The position numbers and the translations under genes were made by a program. Under the pieces are notes generated by a model. It did not search any database. It was not told where the DNA came from and worked only from the letters and a program-made list of their open reading frames with translations. DNA of 64,000 nt, taken from Rhizobium sp. RU33A. GTDB taxonomy: Bacteria; Pseudomonadota; Alphaproteobacteria; Rhizobiales; Rhizobiaceae. Below are positions 36,403 to 45,511 of this stretch, in pieces. Within the stretch, counting starts at the first letter, position 1. Each line of letters begins with the position of its first letter. The stretch lies in contig NZ_FTMQ01000006.1 of NCBI RefSeq assembly GCF_900156055.1, positions 217,114 through 281,113 of the forward strand, read 5' to 3'.

Positions 36403-37275
36403 ATGGCAAAGGTCGCATTCATCGGTTTGGGCGTGATGGGTTTTCCCATGGCAGGACACCTCAAGGTCAAGGGTGGCCACGAGGTGAAGGTCTATAACCG
36501 CACGACGGCCAAGGCCGAGGCCTGGGTGGCGAAGTTCGGCGGCAGCCATGGCTTGACCCCGGCTGAGGCCGCAGAGGGCGCAGATTTCGTCTTCACCTGC
36601 GTTGGCAATGACGACGACCTGCGTTCGGTCACCACGGGCGAAAACGGCGTGATCGCCGCCATGAAACCGGGCGCGATCCTGATCGACAACACGACCGCTT
36701 CCGCCGAGGTCGCACGCGAACTCGCCGAAGCCACGGCGGCCAAAGGCAGCAGCTTTATCGACGCTCCGGTCTCGGGCGGCCAGGCAGGTGCTGAAAACGG
36801 TGTGCTCACCGTGATGTGCGGCGGCGAACCGGAAACCTTCGAACGCGCAAAACCCGTGATTGACTCCTTTGCCCGCATGGTCGGTCTGATGGGCCCCGCC
36901 GGCGCTGGCCAGTTGACCAAGATGGTCAACCAGATCTGCATTGCAGGCCTCGTCCAGGGCCTGGCCGAGGGCGTGCATTTTGGCAAGAAGGCCGGCCTCG
37001 ACATCGAAAAGGTGATCGAGGTCATCTCGAAGGGGGCTGCCGGCTCCTGGCAGATGGAAAACCGCCACAAGACCATGAACCAAAGCAAATACGACTTCGG
37101 TTTTGCCGTCGACTGGATGCGCAAGGACCTCGACATCGTACTCTCGGAAGCGCGCCGCAACGGTGCGAACCTGCCGGTCACGGCGTTGGTCGATCAGTTC
37201 TACGGTGAGGTGCAGAAACTCGGCGGCAACCGCTGGGACACCTCGTCCCTGCTGGCCCGGCTCGAAACAAAATGA
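36403..37275 (+). CDS. Beta-hydroxyacid dehydrogenase family NAD(P)-dependent oxidoreductase
   Basis: A 290-residue enzyme of the 3-hydroxyisobutyrate dehydrogenase/tartronate-semialdehyde (glyoxylate) reductase group. It has the Rossmann motif FIGLGVMGFPMAGHL, the substrate-binding DAPVSGGQAGAENG, and the catalytic Lys in GAGQLTKMVNQ. The GxGxxGxP sequence does not settle NAD versus NADP. AGGAG lies seven bases before the ATG. It overlaps the DNA-alkylation-repair gene by four bases; a functional link is not obvious. Confidence 0.88.
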   Translation: MAKVAFIGLGVMGFPMAGHLKVKGGHEVKVYNRTTAKAEAWVAKFGGSHGLTPAEAAEGADFVFTCVGNDDDLRSVTTGENGVIAAMKPGAILIDNTTASAEVARELAEATAAKGSSFIDAPVSGGQAGAENGVLTVMCGGEPETFERAKPVIDSFARMVGLMGPAGAGQLTKMVNQICIAGLVQGLAEGVHFGKKAGLDIEKVIEVISKGAAGSWQMENRHKTMNQSKYDFGFAVDWMRKDLDIVLSEARRNGANLPVTALVDQFYGEVQKLGGNRWDTSSLLARLETK

Positions 37276-37958
37276 TCGGCCCCTCCTCCACCGCAGCCGA
37301 GATCATCGCATATCTGCGTTCAATGCGGTCGGAGGAGAACATAGCCGGCATGGCGCGCTACGGGATTGTTACCGAGGATGCCCTTGGCATCGGCAATCCC
37401 ACTATCCGGCAGATCGCCAAGGTGATCGGCCCGGACCAGGCGCGGGCGAAAGACCTCTGGGGATCCGGCATACGGGAAGCCCGCCTGTTGGCGATCTGGA
37501 CTTTCGTTCCGAAGCTGCTCTCACCGGAAGACATCTGGCGGCTTGCCGACGATTTCAACTCCTGGGAAATCGTCGACGCGGCGGCCGACCTGCTAACCGA
37601 GACGCCCGGCTGGCGCAAACTGGTTGAAGACTTCGCCGCCGACGACCGGGAGTTCATCCGCAGAAGCGCCTTCGCCATGATCGCAGGCGCGACTGTTCAC
37701 AACCGGAATGAGCCGGATGCGACGTTCTTCGAATGGATGCCATTGATTGAGAGGCACGCCACCGATCCTCGCAACTTCGTCAAGAAGGCGGTGAACTGGG
37801 CCTTGCGCAACACGGGCAAGCGCAGCCGCGCCTGCCACACGGGCGCGGTCCTTCTAGCTGAAAAACTGGCGGGAATGAGCGATGCCACAGCCCGCTGGAT
37901 CGGCAAGGATGCCTTGCGGGAACTGCGCGATCCCAAGCGGATCGCGAAGCTCAGGTAA
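37272..37958 (+). CDS. AlkD-like DNA alkylation repair protein
   Basis: A 228-residue all-helical HEAT-like repeat protein of the COG4912 group. The features are KGL-free but typical: GIPNPTIRQIAKVIG-type repeat 1, AKDLWGSGIREARLLAIW, LADDFNSWEIVDAAADLL, the conserved Asp/Trp groove and C-terminal NFVKKAVNWALRNTGKRS. Bacterial AlkD excises N3- and N7-alkylpurines without base flipping. It is coupled to the upstream dehydrogenase through an ATGA overlap. Confidence 0.85.
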   Translation: MIGPSSTAAEIIAYLRSMRSEENIAGMARYGIVTEDALGIGNPTIRQIAKVIGPDQARAKDLWGSGIREARLLAIWTFVPKLLSPEDIWRLADDFNSWEIVDAAADLLTETPGWRKLVEDFAADDREFIRRSAFAMIAGATVHNRNEPDATFFEWMPLIERHATDPRNFVKKAVNWALRNTGKRSRACHTGAVLLAEKLAGMSDATARWIGKDALRELRDPKRIAKLR

Positions 37959-37971
37959 TCGCGAGCGCGGT

Positions 37972-38460
37972 CTATTCTTCGCCGGCTTTGTTATTGTCGA
38001 GAACCATGTAGTCGAGCGGCAGCTCGGTCGTGTATTTGATCCGCTCCATGGCAAAGGCCGAAGACACGTCACGGATCTCGATCTTGGCGATCATCCGCTT
38101 GTAGAAGGCATCATAGGCCGCGATATCCGGCACGACGACGCGCAGCAGATAATCGACATCGCCGCTCATGCGGTAGAACTCGACCACTTCCGGGAACTCG
38201 GACACGACCTCGGAGAACCGCTTCAGCCATTCGATCGAGTGACTGGACGTGCGGATCGAGACGAACACCGTCACCTTAGTGTTGACCTTGGCCGGATCAA
38301 GCAATGCCACGCGCCGACGGATGACACCGTCCTCTTCCATCTTCTGGATGCGGCGCCAGCAAGGCGTCGTGGACAACCCGACCTTTTTGGCGAGATCGGC
38401 AACGGCCAGCGTCGAATCTTCCTGAAGAATACGGAGAATTTTGCGATCGAGGCGGTCCAT
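37972..38460 (-). CDS. Lrp/AsnC-family transcriptional regulator
   Basis: A 162-residue regulator with the N-terminal helix-turn-helix LDRKILRILQEDSTLAVADLAKKVGLSTTPCWRRIQKMEEDGVI and a C-terminal RAM effector domain (residues 65-145), including GDVDYLLRVVVPD. Family members bind amino acids. It is followed by nothing on its strand and lies 66 bases downstream of the uracil-DNA-glycosylase-like gene, with an A+T-rich region between them that could hold its own promoter. Confidence 0.93.
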   Translation of the reverse strand: MDRLDRKILRILQEDSTLAVADLAKKVGLSTTPCWRRIQKMEEDGVIRRRVALLDPAKVNTKVTVFVSIRTSSHSIEWLKRFSEVVSEFPEVVEFYRMSGDVDYLLRVVVPDIAAYDAFYKRMIAKIEIRDVSSAFAMERIKYTTELPLDYMVLDNNKAGEE

Positions 38461-38526
38461 GGCAAACCCTATAAAAACTGATTTTTCTTGATATAGCCGA
38501 TTTAATAAAAATTATGGAAAATCATT
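38461..38526 (-). promoter_or_regulatory. A+T-rich leader of the Lrp-type gene
   Basis: This 66-base gap is markedly A+T-rich against its surroundings, with runs such as TTTTTATTAAAT and AAGAAAAAT on the minus strand. Lrp-family proteins bind such DNA, so autoregulation is likely. No clear -35/-10 pair stands out. Confidence 0.4.
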
Positions 38527-39201
38527 TCAAGCTATCAACAAGGAAACCTCTCGTCGCAGCACCGGCAGCACCTCGGCCTCGAACCAGGGGTGACGTTTCA
38601 GCCAGGCCGTATTCCGCCAACTGGGATGGGGAAGGGGCAAGACGCGTGGCCCATCGCGATTGGCGAGAAGGAAGTCCCGCCAATGGGTCACCGTCTCGGT
38701 CATCGTCTTGCGGCGCAGCCGTCCCAGATGCCAGGCCTGCGCATATTGCCCAATGGCGAGGATGAGCTCGACCTGCGGCATGGCATCCATCACCGTCTGC
38801 CGCCAATGCGGCGCACATTCCCGGCGCGGCGGCAGATCGTGTCCGTTCTCGTCGTAGCCGGGAAAACAGAAGCCCATCGGCGCGATCGCCAGTTTGCTGC
38901 GATCGTAGAAGGTGTCGCGATCAACGCCTAGCCATTGCCGGAGCCGGTCACCCGACGCGTCGTTGAACGGAATACCCGTCTCATGCACCCGAAGCCCCGG
39001 CGCCTGCCCGGCAATCAGCACCCGTGCCGTCGCCGAAAGCCAGGCGACAGGTCTCGGTTCATGCGGCATACGCCGCTCGGGGCCACCGGCCGGACAATCA
39101 CGACAAATGCGACAGCGGGCGATTGCGCTCGACAAGGCCTCGATCGTCGGTGGCAAGTCACTGCGGGGCATGCCCGGCGGCGAAGGAATGTCAGCGGCCA
39201 T
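38527..39201 (-). CDS. Uracil-DNA glycosylase-family protein
   Basis: A 224-residue protein of the COG1573 uracil-DNA-glycosylase superfamily. The signature is LIAGQAPGLRVHETGIPFNDASGDRLRQWLG (water-activating region) and the C-terminal LPLPHPSWRNTAW (base-flipping loop). Cysteines in CRICRDCP could serve an iron-sulfur cluster as in families 4/5, though the second pair is not obvious. The start at 39201 is preferred; an ATG 12 codons upstream would overlap the thermonuclease gene. It acts in base excision repair if active. Confidence 0.85.
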   Translation of the reverse strand: MAADIPSPPGMPRSDLPPTIEALSSAIARCRICRDCPAGGPERRMPHEPRPVAWLSATARVLIAGQAPGLRVHETGIPFNDASGDRLRQWLGVDRDTFYDRSKLAIAPMGFCFPGYDENGHDLPPRRECAPHWRQTVMDAMPQVELILAIGQYAQAWHLGRLRRKTMTETVTHWRDFLLANRDGPRVLPLPHPSWRNTAWLKRHPWFEAEVLPVLRREVSLLIA

Positions 39202-39215
39202 TCTCTCTTTCGTCC

Positions 39216-39779
39216 TCAAAACCAATGCGTCAGCCATCGTGACAGTAACGCCTCGACCCAACCCGTGAGTTCCGCTTCCTCGATCTGTCGTTGCCGCCGC
39301 CAGTCCGCCGGGCGCTCGAATTCCCCCCGCCAGATCCCCTCGCCTGCCCGTCGGGCCTCAGTCTCACTCGCAAGGTAACGTCCATCGGCAACGACAGACC
39401 CGGCCCTCACCAGCAGATCGCCGAGATCGTCGAGGCCCCGCTTGCAGACCACGAGCAACCGGCCGTAACGATCACGGCGCGTGCCGCTGCACTCGAAGCC
39501 TCGCCCGGACACGAGCGCAGTCAGGGCACGGCGGGCGTCCTCGCCGCAGGCATAGGGTGACCCATCCGCCGCCTTGCAAATCTGAGAAAGTTCGGGTGCG
39601 TCGATCCCCTCGATCCGCAGCCGTTCGCCGTCTGCGCTGAGCGTGTCGCCATCGATCACCGAGAACGAGCCGGAAAAGCGCAGCGCCTGTTCGTTCTCGA
39701 GCTTGGCGATAACAAGCAATGCGAGCGCCAGGATGGCGAGCCCTAGAACCAGGTCACGCAGGCGCCGAACGTGTCTCAT
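39216..39779 (-). CDS. Thermonuclease-family (SNase-like) membrane-anchored protein
   Basis: A 187-residue protein with one N-terminal membrane anchor (LVLGLAILALALLVIAKL) and an SNase-like OB-fold domain: SVIDGDTLSADGERLRIEGIDAPE and RDRYGRLLVVC hold the catalytic Arg-Glu-Arg set of staphylococcal nuclease. The start at 39779 has GGTGGA seven bases upstream. It lies immediately upstream of the UDG-like gene with 14 bases between them and is probably cotranscribed. Confidence 0.88.
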   Translation of the reverse strand: MRHVRRLRDLVLGLAILALALLVIAKLENEQALRFSGSFSVIDGDTLSADGERLRIEGIDAPELSQICKAADGSPYACGEDARRALTALVSGRGFECSGTRRDRYGRLLVVCKRGLDDLGDLLVRAGSVVADGRYLASETEARRAGEGIWRGEFERPADWRRQRQIEEAELTGWVEALLSRWLTHWF

Positions 39780-39900
39780 CACATTTCCACCCACTTCAAC
39801 AACAGATCGTTTTTACACATGGCAAACAAAACCTTCCAAGACAGGATCTTCTTAAGATTTCGCCGCTAGGGTTTACCAAGGCGCGGAAGACTGCAACGCA

Positions 39901-41436
39901 ATGAGTAACGGCGTAGACACATCGGCGGACAAAAACGTTCTCGACCTGACGCGACACAATCGCAACAGGGCAACGACTCGCGCCGTCCGAACCACCCGCG
40001 AACGTCTCCAGACGGGTCCGGGCACCTCCCCCGCCTTCGATGCAGAGATCCTCGCAATGCATGTCGGCGCCTGCCTGCAGGGCGCGGCCGTCATCCCGGT
40101 CACGATCCTGATGATCGCCGCCTCCGGCGCCTATTTCACGACGCAGCCGCATTTTCTCATCTGGGGCCTCTTTGCGCTCACGATGCATGCGATCGGCATC
40201 CTGATCGTCAGGCGCGCATCCAAGACCGAAATCTCGCCGGAAAACCAGATCAGATGGCGTCGCATCCTGCTGGCCGCGCAGGCTGCCATGGGACTGTCCT
40301 GGGCGATCTTCGTCCTGCAGGACTGCGCGACCTGCAATCCGACCGCCTTCACTTTCTACAAGGGTGCCGTGCTGCTGGTGGCCCTTTCCATTACGGCCAT
40401 GGCCAGCATGCTTTTGCGTCAGGCCGTGCTGTTCGGCTTCCTGCCCACGGTGGTTGCGCTGACCTTCGTGTCGATCACCGGCCGGAATATCCTCGACATC
40501 GGCTTGACGGCGGTTTTCACCACAGCGCTGATCTTCTTCATCTACATCACCAACCGACTGCATCAGGCCAATCTCAAACTTCTGTCCTTCCAGACGGAAA
40601 AGGACGACCTGATCGCCGAACTGGAAGTCGCCAAGTCCCTGTCCGATGAGGCAAGGCGTCGGGCCGAAGAGGCCAATATGGCAAAGTCGCGCTTCCTCGC
40701 CTCCATGTCCCACGAACTGCGCACCCCGCTCAACGCCATCCTCGGCTTTTCCGAAGTCATGGCAACGGAAGTGCTCGGGCCGCTGAACAACCCGCTCTAC
40801 AAGGAATATGCTGGCGACATCCACCGCTCGGGAAGCCATCTGCTCGAACTGATCAACGAGATCCTCGACCTGTCGCGGATCGAGGCCGGCAAGTATGAAC
40901 TGAGCGAGGAAAGCGTGTCTCTCCTGGAGGTCGCCGAAGACTGCATCGGCATGATCCAGCTGCGCGCCAAGTCGAAGAACATCCGCATCGACCAGCAGTT
41001 CGAAAAGGCACTGCCGTCACTCTGGGCTGACGAAAAGGCTCTGCGCCAGGTGATCCTGAACCTCTTGTCCAATGCGGTTAAATTCACGCCTCAGGGCGGC
41101 GAGATCATGGTCAAGGCCGGCTGGACTGCCGGCGGCGGACAATACATCTCGATCAAGGACAATGGCCCGGGCATTCCGGAAAACGAAATCCCCGTCGTCC
41201 TCTCCGCCTTCGGTCAGGGCTCGATCGCGATCAAGAGCGCCGAACAGGGCACGGGGCTCGGCCTGCCGATCGTCCAGGCGATCCTCGCCAAGCATGGTGG
41301 CGAATTCAAGCTGAAGTCGAAGCTCCGGGAAGGCACGGAAGTCATAGCCATCCTGCCATCGAGCCGGGTGCTCGAAAGCCTGCCGGCAGTCTCGGAAGTC
41401 AAAGCCATCGAACCGCGCCGCCGGCAGTTCGCCTGA
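39901..41436 (+). CDS. Membrane histidine kinase of the PleC/DivJ/PdhS-like type
   Basis: A 511-residue sensor kinase. The N terminus carries about six membrane spans (between residues 56 and 217), then a coiled-coil linker rich in Ala/Glu/Arg, the HisKA domain with SMSHELRTPLNAILGFSEVM (His271), and HATPase_c with NLLSNAVKFTPQGG, DNGPGIPENE and GTGLGLPI. The HisKA sequence is of the kind that talks to DivK/PleD-type receivers in alphaproteobacteria, making it a candidate for cell-cycle or development control. No response regulator is adjacent. The gene ends one base before the convergent dgkA. Confidence 0.93.
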   Translation: MSNGVDTSADKNVLDLTRHNRNRATTRAVRTTRERLQTGPGTSPAFDAEILAMHVGACLQGAAVIPVTILMIAASGAYFTTQPHFLIWGLFALTMHAIGILIVRRASKTEISPENQIRWRRILLAAQAAMGLSWAIFVLQDCATCNPTAFTFYKGAVLLVALSITAMASMLLRQAVLFGFLPTVVALTFVSITGRNILDIGLTAVFTTALIFFIYITNRLHQANLKLLSFQTEKDDLIAELEVAKSLSDEARRRAEEANMAKSRFLASMSHELRTPLNAILGFSEVMATEVLGPLNNPLYKEYAGDIHRSGSHLLELINEILDLSRIEAGKYELSEESVSLLEVAEDCIGMIQLRAKSKNIRIDQQFEKALPSLWADEKALRQVILNLLSNAVKFTPQGGEIMVKAGWTAGGGQYISIKDNGPGIPENEIPVVLSAFGQGSIAIKSAEQGTGLGLPIVQAILAKHGGEFKLKSKLREGTEVIAILPSSRVLESLPAVSEVKAIEPRRRQFA

Positions 41437-41859
41437 TCAGACGAGAAACAGCCGGCTGATGACGACGTAAGCAGCAAAGGCACCGTTGGCCATGATCAGG
41501 CAGAAGACGGCAAAGGATCCGAGATCCTTGGCATTGCGGCCGACTGTCGAGATCTCCGGCGAGATGCGGTCGACCAGTTCCTCGATCGCGGTGTTGAGCG
41601 CCTCCACCGAAAACATCAGCATCATCAGAACGACGAAGCCAAGGAATTCAAAGAGGCTCGCACCGACGAGACCGAACACGACCAGACCGCCGACGAACGC
41701 CAGAAGCTCGTGCCGGAAGGCCGCTTCCTGGATCAGACGTCGAAATCCCTGAGCCGAATACTGACCGGCGGCAAAGAGATGCGCGATACCGGTCTTCTTC
41801 TTGATGACCTGAGAGGCGAGCGGCTCCGCATCGCCGGACTTTGATGTGCGATCACTCAT
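41437..41859 (-). CDS. dgkA: Diacylglycerol kinase
   Basis: A 140-residue inner-membrane enzyme with three spans and the DgkA active-site motif EALNTAIEELVDRIS. It phosphorylates diacylglycerol, or undecaprenol in some species, to recycle lipids released by periplasmic glucan decoration. The N-terminal extension of about 30 residues before the first amphipathic helix is longer than in E. coli. Its start overlaps the cobT end by eight bases, so it is translationally coupled to a cobalamin gene without an obvious reason. Confidence 0.92.
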   Translation of the reverse strand: MSDRTSKSGDAEPLASQVIKKKTGIAHLFAAGQYSAQGFRRLIQEAAFRHELLAFVGGLVVFGLVGASLFEFLGFVVLMMLMFSVEALNTAIEELVDRISPEISTVGRNAKDLGSFAVFCLIMANGAFAAYVVISRLFLV

Positions 41860-42874
41860 GCGACTTGTTGGATACCCCAGCCTGTTCGAAGGTTGCCATG
41901 CCGGAATGGCAGGCCGCCGCTGCCTTCACGATACCGGCAGCGAGTGCCGCACCGGTGCCCTCACCCAGTCGCATACCAAGCGCCAGAAGCGGCGTCTTGC
42001 CGAGGCGTTCGATTGCGCGCAGATGCCCAGGCTCGCCCGAGACGTGGCCGATCAGGCAGTGATCGAGCGCGGAAGGATTGGCCGCCTTCAGGATCGAAGC
42101 AGCGGCGGTTGCCACATAGCCGTCGATCAGGACCGGGATCTTCTCCATACGAGCTGCGAGGATCGCACCGGCCATTGCCGCGATTTCGCGACCGCCGAGA
42201 CGCCGCAGCACTTCGAGCGGATCGGACAGATGTTCGCGGTGGAATTCGACCGCCTGCTTGACGGCCGCCACCTTGCGCGCCAGCACGTCGCCCTCCGAGC
42301 CAGTGCCCGGACCGACCCAGTCCTCTGCCTCGCCGCCATAGAGCGCCAGGTTGATCGCGGCCGCGATCGTCGTGTTGCCGATACCCATCTCACCGATGCA
42401 AAGAAGATCGGTTCCGCCGGCAATCGCCTCCATGCCGAAGGCCATCGTTGCGGCGCAGTCGCGCTCCGACAGTGCCGCTTCGCAGGTGATATCACCCGTC
42501 GGATAGTCGAGCGCGAGGTCAAAGATCTTCAGGCCAAGATCATGCGTCACGCAGATCTGGTTGATGGCAGCGCCACCGGCTGCAAAATTCTCGACCATCT
42601 GCTGGGTAACTGACGGCGGGAACGGCGTGATGCCATGCTTGGTGACACCATGATTGCCGGCAAAGATCGCGACCAGTGGACGGTTTACCGCGGGCGCGCG
42701 ACCGCTCCAGGCGGCAAGCCACATGGCAATCTCTTCGAGCCGTCCGAGCGCGCCCGGCGGCTTGGTTAGCTGCTTGTCGCGTTCGCGCGCCGCCACGAGC
42801 GCCGCAGTGCTGGGTCCCGGCAGGTCACGCAAGAGCGTGCGGAAATCGTCGAATGGCAGGCCGGTAACGCTCAT
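41852..42874 (-). CDS. cobT: Nicotinate-nucleotide-dimethylbenzimidazole phosphoribosyltransferase
   Basis: Makes alpha-ribazole phosphate, the lower-ligand precursor of cobalamin. The 340-residue protein has RPLVAIFAGNHGV near residues 65-78, GIGNTTIAAA and the C-terminal LGMRLGEGTGAA containing the catalytic Glu. The start at 42874 has AGGAAG seven bases upstream; 158 open codons before it are spurious. cobV lies divergently, so both lower-ligand steps are clustered. Confidence 0.95.
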   Translation of the reverse strand: MSVTGLPFDDFRTLLRDLPGPSTAALVAARERDKQLTKPPGALGRLEEIAMWLAAWSGRAPAVNRPLVAIFAGNHGVTKHGITPFPPSVTQQMVENFAAGGAAINQICVTHDLGLKIFDLALDYPTGDITCEAALSERDCAATMAFGMEAIAGGTDLLCIGEMGIGNTTIAAAINLALYGGEAEDWVGPGTGSEGDVLARKVAAVKQAVEFHREHLSDPLEVLRRLGGREIAAMAGAILAARMEKIPVLIDGYVATAAASILKAANPSALDHCLIGHVSGEPGHLRAIERLGKTPLLALGMRLGEGTGAALAAGIVKAAAACHSGMATFEQAGVSNKSHE

Positions 42875-42998
42875 GGGTCTGGCTTCCTTGTATTCTTCCA
42901 GCAAATCAGGCTTTGTGGCCTCTCTCATAGAGACCGGACCCGCGCTGCTCAACTCAAAAAAGCGACGCAGTCGGTCGAGGACAAAACGGAAAGGAACC

Positions 42999-43784
42999 AT
43001 GCAGGTCGTCGAGAACCTCGTCACGGAAACGGCGCGTGCCATTTCCTTCCTGAGCCGCCTGCCGGTACCGGATCGCTTCTTTGCAGGGCATGACGGAAGC
43101 CTCAGCCGGACGGTCGCCGGATTCCCGCTGGCTGGCCTGATCATCGCCCTGCCCGCAGCCTTGATCATGGCACTCCTGTCGGCCTCCGGTGTCGACCCGG
43201 TGCTTGTGGCTCTGATGGGTATCGGGCTGCAGGTCGTGCTGACCGGCGCCCTGCACGAGGACGGCCTGTCAGACACGGCGGACGGGCTGGGAGGTGGTCG
43301 CAGCCGCGAGAAGGCGCTGGCGATCATGAAGGATAGCCGCATTGGCACCTATGGTGCGCTGGCGCTCATCCTGTCGATCGCGCTCCGTGTCGCGGCGCTC
43401 GCGATCCTGATCGAAACCCTACCACCGCTTGCCATGGCCCTTGCCTGGCTGGCTGCAGCAAACCTCAGCCGAAGCCTGATGGTTTGGCACTGGTCCGCCC
43501 TACCCTCGGCGAGGCCTGACGGCGTGGCTGGATCGGCCGGCGCCCCGAATCCGGAGGCGACGCGTATGGCCCTGGTTCTCGGCAGCGTGCTGACAGCAGG
43601 CATCGGCCTTCTTACTCTGCCGTTCCACGCGTGGTTTGCCGCCGGCCTGGTTGCGGCTGGTATCGTGGCGACCTTCACGCGCCACTGCCGCAAGCGCATC
43701 GACGGACACACCGGCGACACGATCGGCGCCAGTCAACAACTCTGCGAGATCGGCTTCCTCGTGACCCTTGCCATCATTCTCTGA
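42999..43784 (+). CDS. cobV: Adenosylcobinamide-GDP ribazoletransferase
   Basis: Joins adenosylcobinamide-GDP to alpha-ribazole in the last assembly of cobalamin; also named cobS in enteric nomenclature. The 261-residue membrane protein has about six to seven spans and the family motif HEDGLSDTADGLGGG near residues 85-99, then KDSRIGTYG. AAGGAA precedes the ATG. The 124-base gap to the divergent cobT is too short for, and does not show, a cobalamin riboswitch. Confidence 0.94.
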   Translation: MQVVENLVTETARAISFLSRLPVPDRFFAGHDGSLSRTVAGFPLAGLIIALPAALIMALLSASGVDPVLVALMGIGLQVVLTGALHEDGLSDTADGLGGGRSREKALAIMKDSRIGTYGALALILSIALRVAALAILIETLPPLAMALAWLAAANLSRSLMVWHWSALPSARPDGVAGSAGAPNPEATRMALVLGSVLTAGIGLLTLPFHAWFAAGLVAAGIVATFTRHCRKRIDGHTGDTIGASQQLCEIGFLVTLAIIL

Positions 43785-43819
43785 GCGACCGATATAGGAG
43801 CGAAACCAAAGGGCTCGCG

Positions 43820-44041
43820 ATGGAATCTCCCTGCATTCTCATCTGTTCGATCGATGACAAGACCGGCTACTGCTTCGGCTGCGGTCGTACACGCGACGAG
43901 ATCGGCTCGTGGACGAGCTATACCAGCCTCGAGCGGCGATCGATCATGGCTGAACTGCCGACGCGCCTCGAAAACGTCGAGCGCAAGCCCCGCCGCGAGA
44001 CACGCCGCACGCGCCTGGTACGTGAACGCGAGGGCGGCTGA
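43820..44041 (+). CDS. DUF1289 small zinc-type protein
   Basis: A 73-residue protein with the four-cysteine DUF1289 signature PCILICSIDDKTGYCFGCGRT, followed by a basic tail (RKPRRETRRTR). It probably binds a metal through CxxxC and CxxC; function unknown. It starts 35 bases after cobV and its stop shares a base with the next start (TGATG). Confidence 0.85.
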   Translation: MESPCILICSIDDKTGYCFGCGRTRDEIGSWTSYTSLERRSIMAELPTRLENVERKPRRETRRTRLVREREGG

Positions 44042-44739
44042 TGCGGTTTGTTGTCGGCATCGCCATTCTCGCGATCGGCCTCGTCATTCTCGTGATGAAC
44101 CATGACAGCGGCCAGAGCTTTGGCTTGGACAACGAAGCCTTCGGCCGTCTGGTCGTGGCGTTACCAATCCTGCTGATGATCTCGGCCGGCATTCTGGTCG
44201 GCCGGCGCAATATGGGCCAGAGCCTGCGCCAGATGGCGATCTGGGTGCTGATCGCTCTCGTCCTCGTCACCGGCTATCTCTATCGCGGCGATTTTCAGAG
44301 CGTTGGCGAGCGTGTTCTCGCAGGCCTGATCCCGGGTCGGGCCATTACGGTCACGACACCCGATGGTTCCGCCGAAGTGATCGTGCATAAGGCGCTCGGT
44401 GGGCATTTCGAGACCACGGTCGAGATTGGTGCCGTCGCCGTGCCCGTGCTGATCGACACCGGAGCGAGTTCCGTCGCCCTGCGCTACGAAGACGCCATGT
44501 TGATGGGCATTGATCCTGGCGAGCTCAGCTTCACCCGCACAGTGCTTACCGCCAACGGTCGCGCCTCCGCAGCCGCCTTGCGCATTCCCGAAATGCGACT
44601 AGGCCCCATCGTCCGAACAAACGTCGATGCCGTCGTGCTCGAAGAAGGCCTGCTCGACCAGAGCCTTCTCGGCATGAGTTTCCTCTCGACGCTGAGTTCG
44701 ATGCAGATGCAAACCGACGAACTCAGGCTGCGCGACTGA
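44041..44739 (+). CDS. TIGR02281-family retropepsin-like aspartic protease
   Basis: A 232-residue membrane-anchored protein. Two to three hydrophobic segments (residues 1-20, 36-55 and 64-82) precede a retropepsin-type domain with VPVLIDTGASSVALRYEDA (active-site Asp). One active-site half per chain implies a dimer, as in this clan AA group. The second loop SLLGMSFLSTLSS is typical. Its target is unknown; proximity to DUF1289 is widely seen in this lineage. Confidence 0.87.
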   Translation: MRFVVGIAILAIGLVILVMNHDSGQSFGLDNEAFGRLVVALPILLMISAGILVGRRNMGQSLRQMAIWVLIALVLVTGYLYRGDFQSVGERVLAGLIPGRAITVTTPDGSAEVIVHKALGGHFETTVEIGAVAVPVLIDTGASSVALRYEDAMLMGIDPGELSFTRTVLTANGRASAAALRIPEMRLGPIVRTNVDAVVLEEGLLDQSLLGMSFLSTLSSMQMQTDELRLRD

Positions 44740-44749
44740 CGGAAGCCGA

Positions 44750-45511
44750 TCAGGGCCGGAGCTTGTAGCCCGTCTTGAAGATGTAGGCGAGGAAACCGAG
44801 GCAGGCGGCGAGGAAGATGCCGATCATGCCCAGGCTGATGAGCGGATGCACATCCGACACCTCGAAGAAGCTCCAGCGGAAGCCGCTCACCAGATAGAGC
44901 ACCGGATTGAGATGGCTGACGGCCTGCCAGAAGGGCGGCAGCATGTCGATCGAGTAGAAGGTTCCGCCCAGGAAGGTGAGAGGCGGCACGACCAGCGACG
45001 GCACGAGGCTCAACTGCTCGAAATTCTTCGCCAGAATACCGATGATGAAGCCGGCGAGGCTGAATGTGATCGATGTCAGTACCATGAAAAACAGCATGAG
45101 CGCTGGATGGGCGATTTCGAGATCGACGAAGAACATCGCCGTCGCCAGGATGATGAGGCCGATCATCATGCCCTTCGTGGCGGCAGCCCCGACATAGCCG
45201 ATCAGGATTTCCGTCATCGCCACCGGCGCCGACAGGATTTCATAGATCGTCCCGGTGAATTTCGGGAAATAGATGCCCGCCGAACCGTTCGACACGCATT
45301 GGGTGATCAGCGCCAGCATGATCAGGCCAGGCGTGATGAAAGCGCCATAGGAGACGCCGCCGATCTCTTCCATGCGCGAGCCAACCGCTGCTCCGAAGAC
45401 GATGAAGTAAAGCGCTGTGGACAGGACGGGCGAGATCACGCTCTGCAGCAGTGTGCGGCGCATCCGTGCCATCTCGTAGACATAGATGGACTTGATCGCT
45501 TCGATGTTCAT
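44750..45511 (-). CDS. ABC-2 type export permease
   Basis: A 253-residue inner-membrane permease with six spans of the NodJ/YadH type. The N terminus is amphipathic ([21 protein letters not shown]), and the loop [22 protein letters not shown] is the family's conserved motif. It overlaps the ATPase gene by four bases and forms an exporter with it. The substrate is not known; polysaccharide, drug and lipid export are all possible. Confidence 0.9.
   Translation of the reverse strand: MNIEAIKSIYVYEMARMRRTLLQSVISPVLSTALYFIVFGAAVGSRMEEIGGVSYGAFITPGLIMLALITQCVSNGSAGIYFPKFTGTIYEILSAPVAMTEILIGYVGAAATKGMMIGLIILATAMFFVDLEIAHPALMLFFMVLTSITFSLAGFIIGILAKNFEQLSLVPSLVVPPLTFLGGTFYSIDMLPPFWQAVSHLNPVLYLVSGFRWSFFEVSDVHPLISLGMIGIFLAACLGFLAYIFKTGYKLRP

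Noticed and set aside
42875..42998. Cobalamin riboswitch between cobT and cobV
   Set aside because: The gap is too short for the 200-base element and no B12-box-like sequence or matching fold is visible.
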